A stretch of 5,912 bases of DNA from JALHRI01 sp044351685 (lineage in GTDB: Bacteria; Pseudomonadota; Alphaproteobacteria; Rickettsiales; UBA3002). The notes under the pieces were generated by a model, which saw nothing but the letters and a program-made list of their open reading frames with translations, ran no database searches and had not been told where the DNA came from. Positions within the stretch are counted from its first letter, which is position 1; each line of letters opens with the position of its first letter. Shown piece by piece: positions 1-5,912 of the stretch. The translations under genes and the position numbers were made by a program. The DNA is taken from contig JBILFK010000098.1 of NCBI GenBank assembly GCA_044351685.1, positions 1 to 5,912 of the forward strand, in the 5' to 3' direction.

Positions 1-590
1 TTGCCGATATACTGATACGTGAAAAAAATGCAACCCATGTGACAATGGAAACTGAGGCCGGTATTCGCGAGGGCTGGCGCGATGGCGAAGTGGATGTGCG
101 CGTGGATATGGGCGCTCCCCGCACACATTGGAGCGATATACCGCTAAGCGAATCGCGCAACACGCTGCATCTGGGGTTACAGGAAGGCCCGCTGATGGAC
201 CCGGTAGCACTCAGCATGGGCAACCCGCATGCGGTGTTTTTTGTACCGCAAATCGATGTGATTAATATCGCTCTGCATGGCGCCAAACTTGAACATAACC
301 CGCTTTTCCCGGCGCGTGCCAATATTAGTGCGGTGCAGGTTGTGGCCAGTGATCATCTGCGCATGAAAGTGTGGGAGCGGGGAACCGGCGAAACGCTTGC
401 CTGTGGCTCGGCAGCCTGTGCGGCGGTGGTGGCAGGGTATCGCCGCAGTGTGTGCGATCGCACAGCCACAGTCGATTTACCGGGTGGTTCGCTGCGTATT
501 GAATGGCAAAGCGAAGCCGAAGGCGGCCATGTGATGATGAGCGGCCCAGTAACCTATGTGTTTGAAGGCTCTATAAGCCTTGAGCAGTAG
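1..590 (+). CDS. dapF: Diaminopimelate epimerase DapF, 5'-truncated by window edge
   Basis: Interconverts LL- and meso-2,6-diaminopimelate in the cytoplasm, supplying meso-DAP for lysine and peptidoglycan. The reading frame is open from base 3 with no stop, so the gene begins upstream; a GTG at 39 is internal, because the residues before it (ADILIREKNATHVTMET) continue family-like sequence. Visible: the VDMGAP strand, the conserved MGNPHAV segment (216-236), and the motif ERGTGETLACGSAACA, whose first cysteine (codon 402-404) is the C-terminal member of the catalytic cysteine pair. The partner cysteine lies in the N-terminal domain outside the window. About 195 residues are seen of the usual 270-280. 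The stop is TAG at 588-590, followed by mtaB after 26 bases on the same strand, consistent with co-transcription. The identification is firm; the start is not visible. Confidence 0.95.
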   Translation, partial: ADILIREKNATHVTMETEAGIREGWRDGEVDVRVDMGAPRTHWSDIPLSESRNTLHLGLQEGPLMDPVALSMGNPHAVFFVPQIDVINIALHGAKLEHNPLFPARANISAVQVVASDHLRMKVWERGTGETLACGSAACAAVVAGYRRSVCDRTATVDLPGGSLRIEWQSEAEGGHVMMSGPVTYVFEGSISLEQ

Positions 591-616
591 GGTTTTTCCT
601 GCTAGCTGCTTGCCGC

Positions 617-1855
617 ATGCCCGTTGAAATTGTTACATTCGGTTGTCGCCTGAACACCTACGAAAGTGAGGTGATGCGCAACCATGCCCAGAATGCTGGG
701 CTGGAAAACACCATTATTTTCAATACCTGCGCGGTGACTGCCGAGGCCGAGAAGCAAGCACGCCAAGCGATTCGCAAGGCGCGGCGCGATAATCCGGATA
801 AAAAAATCATTGTCACTGGTTGTGCAGCGCAAGTGCACCCAGATGTATTTGCCGCCATGCCGGAAGTGAATGCGGTGCTGGGCAACGATGAAAAAATGCA
901 ACCCGAACCGTATTTCGCAACGCATACCGAGCGCGCGCAGGTGAATGATATTATGGCGGTGCGCGAAACGGCGTCGCATCTTGTATCGTCGTTCGAGGGG
1001 AAATCACGCGCCTTCCTGCAGGTGCAAAATGGCTGCGATCATCGCTGCACGTTTTGCATTATTCCGTTTGGTCGTGGCCCTTCACGCAGTGTGCCGATGG
1101 GTGAAATTGTTACCCATGTGCGCGCGCTGGTCGCGGCTGGTTTTAACGAAGTGGTGTTCACTGGTGTCGATGTTTCCGATTACGGAAAAGATTTGCCCGG
1201 CACCCCCACGCTAGGGCAAATGATTCGGCGTGTGCTGGCACAGGTGCCCGAGCTTGCACGCTTGCGGTTATCGTCGATTGATGCGGTGGAAGTTGATGAT
1301 GATTTATACCGCCTAATCGCCGAAGAACCGCGCCTAATGCCGCATCTGCATATCAGCATTCAGGCGGGTGACGATATGGTGTTGAAGCGCATGAAGCGAA
1401 GGCATGTGCGCGATGATATTGTGCGGTTCTGCGAACGCACGCGCGCGCTGCGCCCCGAGTTGGTATTTGGTGCCGATATTATCGCTGGCTTCCCCACCGA
1501 AACCGATGCGATGTTTGAAAACACGCTGCGGTTGGTGGAAGAAGTAAACCTGACGCATTTGCATGTTTTTCCCTATTCCGCACGTGTGGGCACACCGGCG
1601 GCGCGCATGCCGCAAGTGCCGTTAGCGCTGCGTAAGGAGCGCGCTGCAAAACTACGCGCGGCAGGCGATGCGCAGCTTGCAAAATACTTGCATAGCTGTG
1701 TGGGCAAAGAATTGCATATCGTGATGGAACAAGATGGTAAATCGGGCCATAGCGAGGGCTTTGCATTGGTGAAAACGCCACAGCAATTTGCGGCTGGCAG
1801 TGTGCAGAAGGTGCATATTGCGCATGCCGAAAATGCGTATGTGTTAGCCGCATGA
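617..1855 (+). CDS. mtaB: tRNA threonylcarbamoyladenosine methylthiotransferase MtaB
   Basis: Radical-SAM enzyme that adds a methylthio group at C2 of t6A37 to make ms2t6A in ANN-decoding tRNAs. The 412 residues show the family layout. The N-terminal UPF0004 domain has three cluster cysteines in TFGCRLNTYES (C10), NTCAVT (C38) and TGCAAQ (C69). The radical-SAM core has CDHRCTFC (C140, C144, C147) for the S-adenosylmethionine-binding 4Fe-4S cluster. A short C-terminal TRAM-like tRNA-binding region begins near CVGKELHIVME (about residues 361-410). The GCRLN and NTCAVT forms favour MtaB over the related MiaB and RimO. ATG 617 is chosen because no start codon lies in frame between it and the end of dapF; no convincing Shine-Dalgarno precedes it. 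The gene ends in an ATGA overlap with ftsY, suggesting coupled translation. Length is at the short end of the family because the TRAM region is compact. Confidence 0.93.
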   Translation: MPVEIVTFGCRLNTYESEVMRNHAQNAGLENTIIFNTCAVTAEAEKQARQAIRKARRDNPDKKIIVTGCAAQVHPDVFAAMPEVNAVLGNDEKMQPEPYFATHTERAQVNDIMAVRETASHLVSSFEGKSRAFLQVQNGCDHRCTFCIIPFGRGPSRSVPMGEIVTHVRALVAAGFNEVVFTGVDVSDYGKDLPGTPTLGQMIRRVLAQVPELARLRLSSIDAVEVDDDLYRLIAEEPRLMPHLHISIQAGDDMVLKRMKRRHVRDDIVRFCERTRALRPELVFGADIIAGFPTETDAMFENTLRLVEEVNLTHLHVFPYSARVGTPAARMPQVPLALRKERAAKLRAAGDAQLAKYLHSCVGKELHIVMEQDGKSGHSEGFALVKTPQQFAAGSVQKVHIAHAENAYVLAA

Positions 1856-2763
1856 ACTGGCTTACTAAGCTAACCACAGGCCTCAAAAAAACCTCGAGCC
1901 AACTGGGCGAGGGGATTACCAGTGTGTTCACCAGCCGCACGCTCGATGCAGCAACGCTTGAAGCACTGGAAGAAGTGTTGATTATGGCCGATATGGGCGC
2001 CAAGCCTGCTGCAGAAATTATCGCCAAACTAGCCGAAAATCGGGTGAATAAAGATTGCGACGATATTGAAGTGCGCAGCGCCTTGGCGCAAACCATTATG
2101 GCGCGATTACAGCCCTTCGCATTACCTCTCGATGTTTCTGCACCTACACCATGTATCGTGGTGATGGTGGGGGTGAATGGCAATGGCAAAACCACCACCA
2201 TTGGCAAGCTGGCGCACCGCTACACGCAGGAAGGAAAACGCGTGATGCTGGTGGCTGCCGATACGTTTCGTGCGGCTGCTGTAGGGCAATTACAGGAATG
2301 GGCAGTGCGTGCTGGCGTGCCGTGCATTGCGGGTGCCGAAGGGGCTGATCCGGCATCGGTGGTGTATCAGGGGTTGGAAGCGGCCATCAAAGAGCGAGCC
2401 GATATTGTGCTGATTGATACGGCGGGCAGGCTACATACCAAAATACATTTGATGGAAGAATTAAGCAAAATTATTAAAACCATCAAAAAATTATTGCCCG
2501 AGGCGCCGCACCATGTGCTGCAGGTGCTGGATGCCACTACCGGCCAGAACGCGATTGCCCAGGCCAAAGCCTTTAAGGAAGTGGCTGGGGTAACCGGGTT
2601 GATTGTGAGCAAGCTTGATGGAACTGCGAAGGCAGGCGTGGTGGTAGCGCTATGCGCTGAAATTGGCTTGCCCATTCACCTGATTGGCGTGGGTGAGAGA
2701 AGTGAGGATTTACAAGCCTTTGATGCGGCTAGCTTCGCACAGGCATTGGTGGGGTTGGCATAA
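1852..2763 (+). CDS. ftsY: Signal recognition particle receptor GTPase FtsY
   Basis: Receptor for the Ffh/4.5S RNA signal recognition particle; docks translating ribosomes at the inner membrane and delivers nascent membrane proteins to SecYEG. The 303 residues are essentially the NG domain: an N helical bundle (about 1-95, with LEEVLIMADMG), then the G domain with P-loop GVNGNGKTTTIGKLA (107-121), DTFRAAAVGQL (137-147), DTAGRLHT (189-196), SKLDGTAKAG (253-262) and the closing loop GVGERSEDLQAF (279-290). The acidic A domain of E. coli FtsY is absent, as in many short alphaproteobacterial forms. The usual TAKGG of the G4 loop reads TAKAG here, a small deviation. The ATG lies inside the mtaB stop (ATGA) with no Shine-Dalgarno of its own, so reinitiation after mtaB is likely. 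The separation protein gene ispZ, often near ftsY in this class, is not downstream; a T4SS operon is. Confidence 0.96.
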   Translation: MNWLTKLTTGLKKTSSQLGEGITSVFTSRTLDAATLEALEEVLIMADMGAKPAAEIIAKLAENRVNKDCDDIEVRSALAQTIMARLQPFALPLDVSAPTPCIVVMVGVNGNGKTTTIGKLAHRYTQEGKRVMLVAADTFRAAAVGQLQEWAVRAGVPCIAGAEGADPASVVYQGLEAAIKERADIVLIDTAGRLHTKIHLMEELSKIIKTIKKLLPEAPHHVLQVLDATTGQNAIAQAKAFKEVAGVTGLIVSKLDGTAKAGVVVALCAEIGLPIHLIGVGERSEDLQAFDAASFAQALVGLA

Positions 2764-2774
2764 AAAGCCACAAT

Positions 2775-2810
2775 CGTTAATGTGCTGCACAGGAATTAAC
2801 GAAACCTTAG
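2775..2810 (+). promoter_or_regulatory. Nested inverted repeat with CtrA-like box, candidate regulatory site
   Basis: Between ftsY and virB3, CGTTAA (2775-2780) is mirrored by TTAACG (2796-2801), and between them sits the palindrome TGTGCTGCACA (2781-2791). The right arm continues into TTAA-N7-TTAG (2796-2799 and 2807-2810), one base from the alphaproteobacterial CtrA consensus TTAA-N7-TTAA. The base pattern is seen directly; any regulator binding is inferred. It is not a standard intrinsic terminator for ftsY because no T-run follows. Confidence 0.35.
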
Positions 2811-2836
2811 TAATTGACTGGTAAAATTTTCTTAAA

Positions 2837-2867
2837 ACGCTAGCATGCACGCTAACGTATTATAAAA
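2837..2867 (+). promoter_or_regulatory. Candidate promoter of the virB3-virB4 operon
   Basis: An AT-rich block contains overlapping -10-like hexamers TATTAT (2858-2863) and TATAAA (2861-2866), each one mismatch from TATAAT, about 40-50 bases before virB3. No good -35 lies at 16-18 bases. Instead the direct repeat ACGCTA occurs at 2837-2842 and 2849-2854, 12 bases apart, where a -35 or an activator would sit. A TTGACT at 2814-2819 is a fair -35 but lacks a matching -10 at normal spacing. Transcription starting near 2870 would leave a leader of about 35 bases. Confidence 0.35.
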
Positions 2868-2890
2868 TCAAAAAAATGCTGAAAACGTTC

Positions 2891-2897
2891 AGAGGAG
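2891..2897 (+). promoter_or_regulatory. Shine-Dalgarno site of virB3
   Basis: AGAGGAG is the strongest ribosome-binding site of the first genes in the window and stands 9 bases before ATG 2907. It decides the virB3 start: another ATG at 2902 is closer but in a different frame. Its first two bases also close a small inverted repeat (CTGAA 2879-2883, TTCAG 2888-2892). Confidence 0.8.
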
Positions 2898-2906
2898 TTT
2901 GATGCC

Positions 2907-3203
2907 ATGGCTGGTGGTCGATTACAGGCAGATCCACTCTTTCTAGGTCTTGCACGCCCCCCGATGATTGCGGGCGTCAGCTATATGTATTTCGTGGCCA
3001 ACGCCATGATTACCATGGTGCTTTTCATCAACACCAAAAGCTTCACCGCGTTTTTGGTGGGCATCGTGATTCACGGATTTGGCTATCTGCTTTGTATGCG
3101 CGAACCACGCGCAGTGGAATTATGGATGTTAAAACTAAGCCGTGGCTTTCTCAGCTGGAACCGTGGCTATCACCATCATACCAATTCGTATGATGTGTTT
3201 TAG
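2907..3203 (+). CDS. virB3: Type IV secretion system inner-membrane protein VirB3
   Basis: Small inner-membrane subunit of VirB-type type IV secretion systems; it works with the VirB4 ATPase at the base of the apparatus and is sometimes fused to it. The 98 residues begin with the family signature DPLFLGLARPPMIAGVSYMY (9-28), followed by two hydrophobic segments at about 20-41 and 46-63 and a positively charged tail ending in HHHTNSYDVF. Length matches typical VirB3 (about 90-110). The start is supported by AGAGGAG 9 bases upstream. It is first in its operon after a 143-base spacer from ftsY; virB4 follows after 9 bases. No virB2 pilin or virB1 gene precedes it, unlike the Agrobacterium order but as in Rickettsiales-type split clusters. 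The function is assigned from family signature plus adjacency to virB4. Confidence 0.9.
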   Translation: MAGGRLQADPLFLGLARPPMIAGVSYMYFVANAMITMVLFINTKSFTAFLVGIVIHGFGYLLCMREPRAVELWMLKLSRGFLSWNRGYHHHTNSYDVF

Positions 3204-3212
3204 GCCGAACGC

Positions 3213-5606
3213 ATGTTGAAACCACTGAAAAAAAGGCAGGTTTCCAAAGCGCAATTTGCGAAGCGCGAGGTGAATGCTTCGTATTTTATCCCCTACGATG
3301 CGCACTGGGATAAAGATACCATTATCACCAAAAGCAAAGAGCTAATGCAGATTCTGAAGGTGGAAGGGTTCTCGTTTGAAACCGCCGATGATGATGCCGT
3401 GGATATGAAAAAAATGGTGCGTAACTCGCTATACAAAAGTATGGCCGAAGGCACCTTCGCGTTTTACTTTCACATGGTGCGCCGCAAGCAGGTGGCGTTT
3501 GCAACCGGCGAACAGCCCAAAGGATTTGCCCGCACGCTCGATGAGCAATGGCGCAATAAACACCACCGTAAAAGCACGTTTGTGAATGAGCTGTATATCA
3601 CCGTGGTGCGCCGGCATGATATGAAAGGCGCTGCGCGTATGGAGGGTTTGTTCAATAAGCTTGAACAAACGACTGATAAAGATGCCGAAGCCAAAATGCT
3701 CGAAGAAATGTACAAAGAACTACGCGAGGCAGTGTACCGTTTGCTTGCCACCTTCAAAGATTATGGCGCACGTGTGCTTACCACCAAAATGACACCGTAC
3801 GGCCCGATGTCGGAACCGCTGGAATTTCTTGGGCGGCTAGTGAATGGCGCCGATCAGCAATCGATGTTGATCCCCAGCATGCAGATTGCTAAATACCTGC
3901 CCCTGAACCGACTATATTTTGGTAGTAAGGCTATCGAAATACGCACGCCAACCGGCGTAAAATATGCAGGCATTATTAGCATCAAAGAATATGCGCCCCA
4001 TACGGCTGCAGGCATTATGGATGCGTTCTTGCAATTGCCATTCGAGATGGTGATTTCGCAGTCCTATCAATTCATGAACCGTCAGAGCAACCTTGCCAGC
4101 ATGCAGCTGCAGCAGCGACGTATGATGCAATCGCAAGATTTAGCAGTATCTCAGGTGGCAGAAATTTCCAAAGCCCTTGATATGGCAATGAGCGGGCATA
4201 TCGCGTTTGGCGAACACCACTTAACGGTTACCTGTGTCGAAGATTCTCTGCACCAGCTTGAAAATGCGATTTCTATGGCGAACGCCGAAATGGTGAATGT
4301 TGGTATTCACCCGATTCGTGAAAAAATGATTCTCGAGCAGTGCTACTGGGCGCAATTACCCGCGAACTGGGAGTATATTGGCCGTAAATCGCGCATCAAT
4401 ACGCTGAACATTGCGGCCTTTGCGGCCATGCATAATTACCCAGTAGGCAAAGCCAAGGATAACCATTGGGGCCCTGCTGTTACGGTATTTGATACCACAT
4501 CTGGCACGCCATTCTTTTTTAACTTCCATGCGCGCGATGTAGGGCACACCACCATTATCGGCCCTACCGGTGCTGGTAAAACGGTGCTGATGAATTTTCT
4601 GTGCGCGCAGGCACAGAAGTTTCGCTGCCGCATGTTTATTTTCGATAAAGATCGCGGTGTGGATATTTTTGTGCGCGCGCTTGGCGGCAAATATAACCAC
4701 ATTGATCCCGGCAAGCGCTGCGGCTTTAACCCCTTGCAGCTGGATGATACGATGGAGAATCGCTCGTTCATCGCCGAGTGGTTGCGGGCACTGGTTTCCG
4801 CGAACGATGAGCCGGTGAGTGCCGATGATTTAGAAGTGATACAGCGCGCAGTCGATGGTAATTACAAGCTTGCAAAAGAAGACAGGGTGTTGCGTAACAT
4901 CGCGCCGTTCTTCGGGCTTGATACTGCAGGCACCGTCGCTGGCAGGTTGAAGCCGTGGTATGGTAATGGCCGCTTTGCAGCGATTTTCGATGAAGTACAG
5001 GATGCCATGGATTTTAACTCGCACACGGTGTTTGGTTTTGAAATGGGCGATGTGCTCTCCAACAAAGTCTGCCTGATTCCGGTGCTGCTGTATTTGTTCC
5101 ATCGCATCCAGATTTCGCTCGATGGTACGCCCACCATGATCATTCTGGATGAGGCCTGGGCGCTGATTGATAACAAAGTGTTCGCCGCAAAAATTAAAGA
5201 TTGGCTAAAAACTCTCCGTAAATTAAATGGCATGGTGGTATTTGCCACGCAAAGCGTGGAAGATGCCATGAATAGCGGCATCAGCGATACGCTGATTCAG
5301 CAAACTGCCACGCAAATTTTCTTGCCCAACCCCAAAGCAACGGATGCTTACCGCAAAGCCTTCATGCTTTCCGAGCGCGAATTTAACTTACTGAAGAATA
5401 CTGATCCGGGAACACGTTATTTTCTTGTGAAGCAAGGTAAAGATGTGGTGGTGGCACGCATTGATTTATCAGGCATGGAAGATGTGGTGAGCATTCTTTC
5501 TGGGCGTGCAGAAACCGTGGCACTGCTCGATCAGATTCGTGCCGAGGTGGGCGATGATCCCAATGTGTGGATACCCGTGTTCACCAAACGCGTGAAGGAG
5601 TTGTGA
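3213..5606 (+). CDS. virB4: Type IV secretion system ATPase VirB4
   Basis: Large AAA-type ATPase at the cytoplasmic face of the T4SS inner-membrane complex, powering pilus biogenesis and/or substrate transfer. The 797 residues fit the family's usual length. The N-terminal CagE/TrbE/VirB domain (about 1-430) starts with the familiar HWDKDTIITK and VEGFSFETADDDAVD stretches. The C-terminal ATPase domain has Walker A GPTGAGKT (450-457, K456), Walker B IILDEAW (643-649, D646 and E647), the glutamine-bearing FATQSVEDA (677-685) and FLPNPKA (703-709). All expected nucleotide-binding residues are present, so the enzyme should be active. ATG 3213 is the first start after the in-frame virB3 stop, 9 bases away; the Shine-Dalgarno is weak, so translation probably depends on virB3. 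The TGA overlaps the next ATG (TGATG). No frameshift or insertion is seen. Confidence 0.97.
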   Translation: MLKPLKKRQVSKAQFAKREVNASYFIPYDAHWDKDTIITKSKELMQILKVEGFSFETADDDAVDMKKMVRNSLYKSMAEGTFAFYFHMVRRKQVAFATGEQPKGFARTLDEQWRNKHHRKSTFVNELYITVVRRHDMKGAARMEGLFNKLEQTTDKDAEAKMLEEMYKELREAVYRLLATFKDYGARVLTTKMTPYGPMSEPLEFLGRLVNGADQQSMLIPSMQIAKYLPLNRLYFGSKAIEIRTPTGVKYAGIISIKEYAPHTAAGIMDAFLQLPFEMVISQSYQFMNRQSNLASMQLQQRRMMQSQDLAVSQVAEISKALDMAMSGHIAFGEHHLTVTCVEDSLHQLENAISMANAEMVNVGIHPIREKMILEQCYWAQLPANWEYIGRKSRINTLNIAAFAAMHNYPVGKAKDNHWGPAVTVFDTTSGTPFFFNFHARDVGHTTIIGPTGAGKTVLMNFLCAQAQKFRCRMFIFDKDRGVDIFVRALGGKYNHIDPGKRCGFNPLQLDDTMENRSFIAEWLRALVSANDEPVSADDLEVIQRAVDGNYKLAKEDRVLRNIAPFFGLDTAGTVAGRLKPWYGNGRFAAIFDEVQDAMDFNSHTVFGFEMGDVLSNKVCLIPVLLYLFHRIQISLDGTPTMIILDEAWALIDNKVFAAKIKDWLKTLRKLNGMVVFATQSVEDAMNSGISDTLIQQTATQIFLPNPKATDAYRKAFMLSEREFNLLKNTDPGTRYFLVKQGKDVVVARIDLSGMEDVVSILSGRAETVALLDQIRAEVGDDPNVWIPVFTKRVKEL
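5595..5600 (+). promoter_or_regulatory. Shine-Dalgarno site inside the virB4 3' end
   Basis: AAGGAG ends 5 bases before ATG 5606 and lies within the codons for the last residues of VirB4. It fixes the start of the downstream gene and allows independent initiation in addition to coupling through the TGATG overlap. Confidence 0.75.
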
Positions 5607-5912
5607 TGAAAAATCTCGCTCCGCACACTCTGGGCAAACGTTTGCGATCGGCATGTTTTTTCATGATTTGTGTGCTTACGGTGTGGGGTGCTGCGGTGCT
5701 TGGTGCATCGGAAACCTATGCGCAGGCAAAAGGTGTAGAGGCCAACGCAAAAAGCTGCCCATCCGGAAAATCTGCGACGCTTGGCGGCGGCAATATTGTT
5801 TCCAATTGCGATTGCTATGATGGCTTGGCGAACCGTATTGTTGGTTGCGTGCGTGAAACGATTGATAACACCGCAGATCGGTTTTTCAATCAGCGCACCG
5901 GATTTTATCCGA
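5606..5912 (+). CDS. Probable VirB6/TrbL-family T4SS membrane protein, 3'-truncated
   Basis: Only the first 102 residues are in the window. They show a basic start (KRLR, 11-14), a hydrophobic core (about 15-34) and a likely signal peptidase site after TYAQA (41), so the head is predicted to be exported. The mature part has four cysteines (C51, C68, C70, C81) in a short glycine-rich stretch, then IVGCVRETIDNTADRFF, which resembles the segment just before the first channel helices of VirB6 proteins from Rickettsiales and other Alphaproteobacteria. The position right after virB4, with a 1-base TGATG overlap and an AAGGAG site, matches the virB3-virB4-virB6 order. VirB6 is the polytopic inner-membrane channel subunit, but its transmembrane core would lie beyond the window. 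VirB5 or another periplasmic T4SS protein remains possible; the VirB6 call is an inference from context and this partial likeness. Confidence 0.6.
   Translation, partial: MKNLAPHTLGKRLRSACFFMICVLTVWGAAVLGASETYAQAKGVEANAKSCPSGKSATLGGGNIVSNCDCYDGLANRIVGCVRETIDNTADRFFNQRTGFYP

Noticed and set aside
39..590. GTG at 39 as the true dapF start
   Set aside because: The frame is open to the window edge and the upstream residues fit DapF; starting at 39 would remove the N-terminal domain with the first catalytic cysteine.
565..603. Hairpin AAGGCT/AGCCTT (565-581) followed by a T-run (593-597) at the end of dapF, as a terminator
   Set aside because: The six-pair stem lies inside the dapF coding end and the T-run starts 11 bases after it, too far for an intrinsic terminator; the close spacing to mtaB also favours read-through.
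602..979. 125-codon minus-strand open frame opposite the start of mtaB
   Set aside because: Antisense shadow of the mtaB N-terminal domain; the composition is histidine- and arginine-rich without any motif, and mtaB is certain.
1479..2207. 242-codon open frame on the minus strand across the mtaB-ftsY junction
   Set aside because: It lies fully antisense to two firmly identified genes, has no recognisable domain and crosses their overlap; long antisense frames are expected from the codon bias here.
2756..2770. TGGC/GCCA hairpin around the ftsY stop codon as a terminator
   Set aside because: Only four base pairs with a seven-base loop and no following T-run.
2814..2842. TTGACT as the -35 of a standard promoter for virB3
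   Set aside because: The hexamers at 16-18 base spacing (around 2836-2843) match TATAAT poorly; the best -10-like sites are about 40 bases away.

Overview
The window is a contiguous, same-strand piece of what looks like an alphaproteobacterial chromosome of roughly balanced base composition. The first half carries the housekeeping order dapF - mtaB - ftsY, a neighbourhood I know from Alphaproteobacteria. The second half carries the start of a VirB-type type IV secretion system (T4SS): virB3 - virB4 - a probable VirB6-family gene cut by the window edge. Together these suggest an alphaproteobacterium with a chromosomal T4SS. The virB3-virB4-virB6 order resembles the Rickettsiales/rvh layout, but the coding sequence is not as AT-rich as typical Rickettsia, so I do not name an order or genus.

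Layout: bases 1-590 are the C-terminal two thirds of diaminopimelate epimerase (lysine and peptidoglycan precursor synthesis). After 26 bases comes mtaB (617-1855), a radical-SAM tRNA methylthiotransferase. It overlaps ftsY (1852-2763), the signal recognition particle receptor GTPase, by an ATGA. A 143-base AT-rich spacer (2764-2906) follows. It is the only substantial non-coding stretch and holds nested inverted repeats, a near-match to a CtrA box, a short direct repeat, a good -10-like element and a strong Shine-Dalgarno site. It is the likely control region of the T4SS genes.

virB3 (2907-3203), virB4 (3213-5606) and the partial signal-peptide-bearing gene (5606-5912) are packed with a 9-base gap and a 1-base TGATG overlap, so they are almost certainly one operon. 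VirB3 and VirB4 form part of the inner-membrane and ATPase base of the secretion machine, and VirB6 is its polytopic inner-membrane channel component. FtsY serves membrane-protein insertion in general; its position next to the T4SS is probably only chromosomal context.

I see no RNA genes, insertion sequences, CRISPR arrays or phage genes. Nothing here is clearly a new system. The points most worth a second look are the control region before virB3 and the cysteine-bearing exported head of the last gene.
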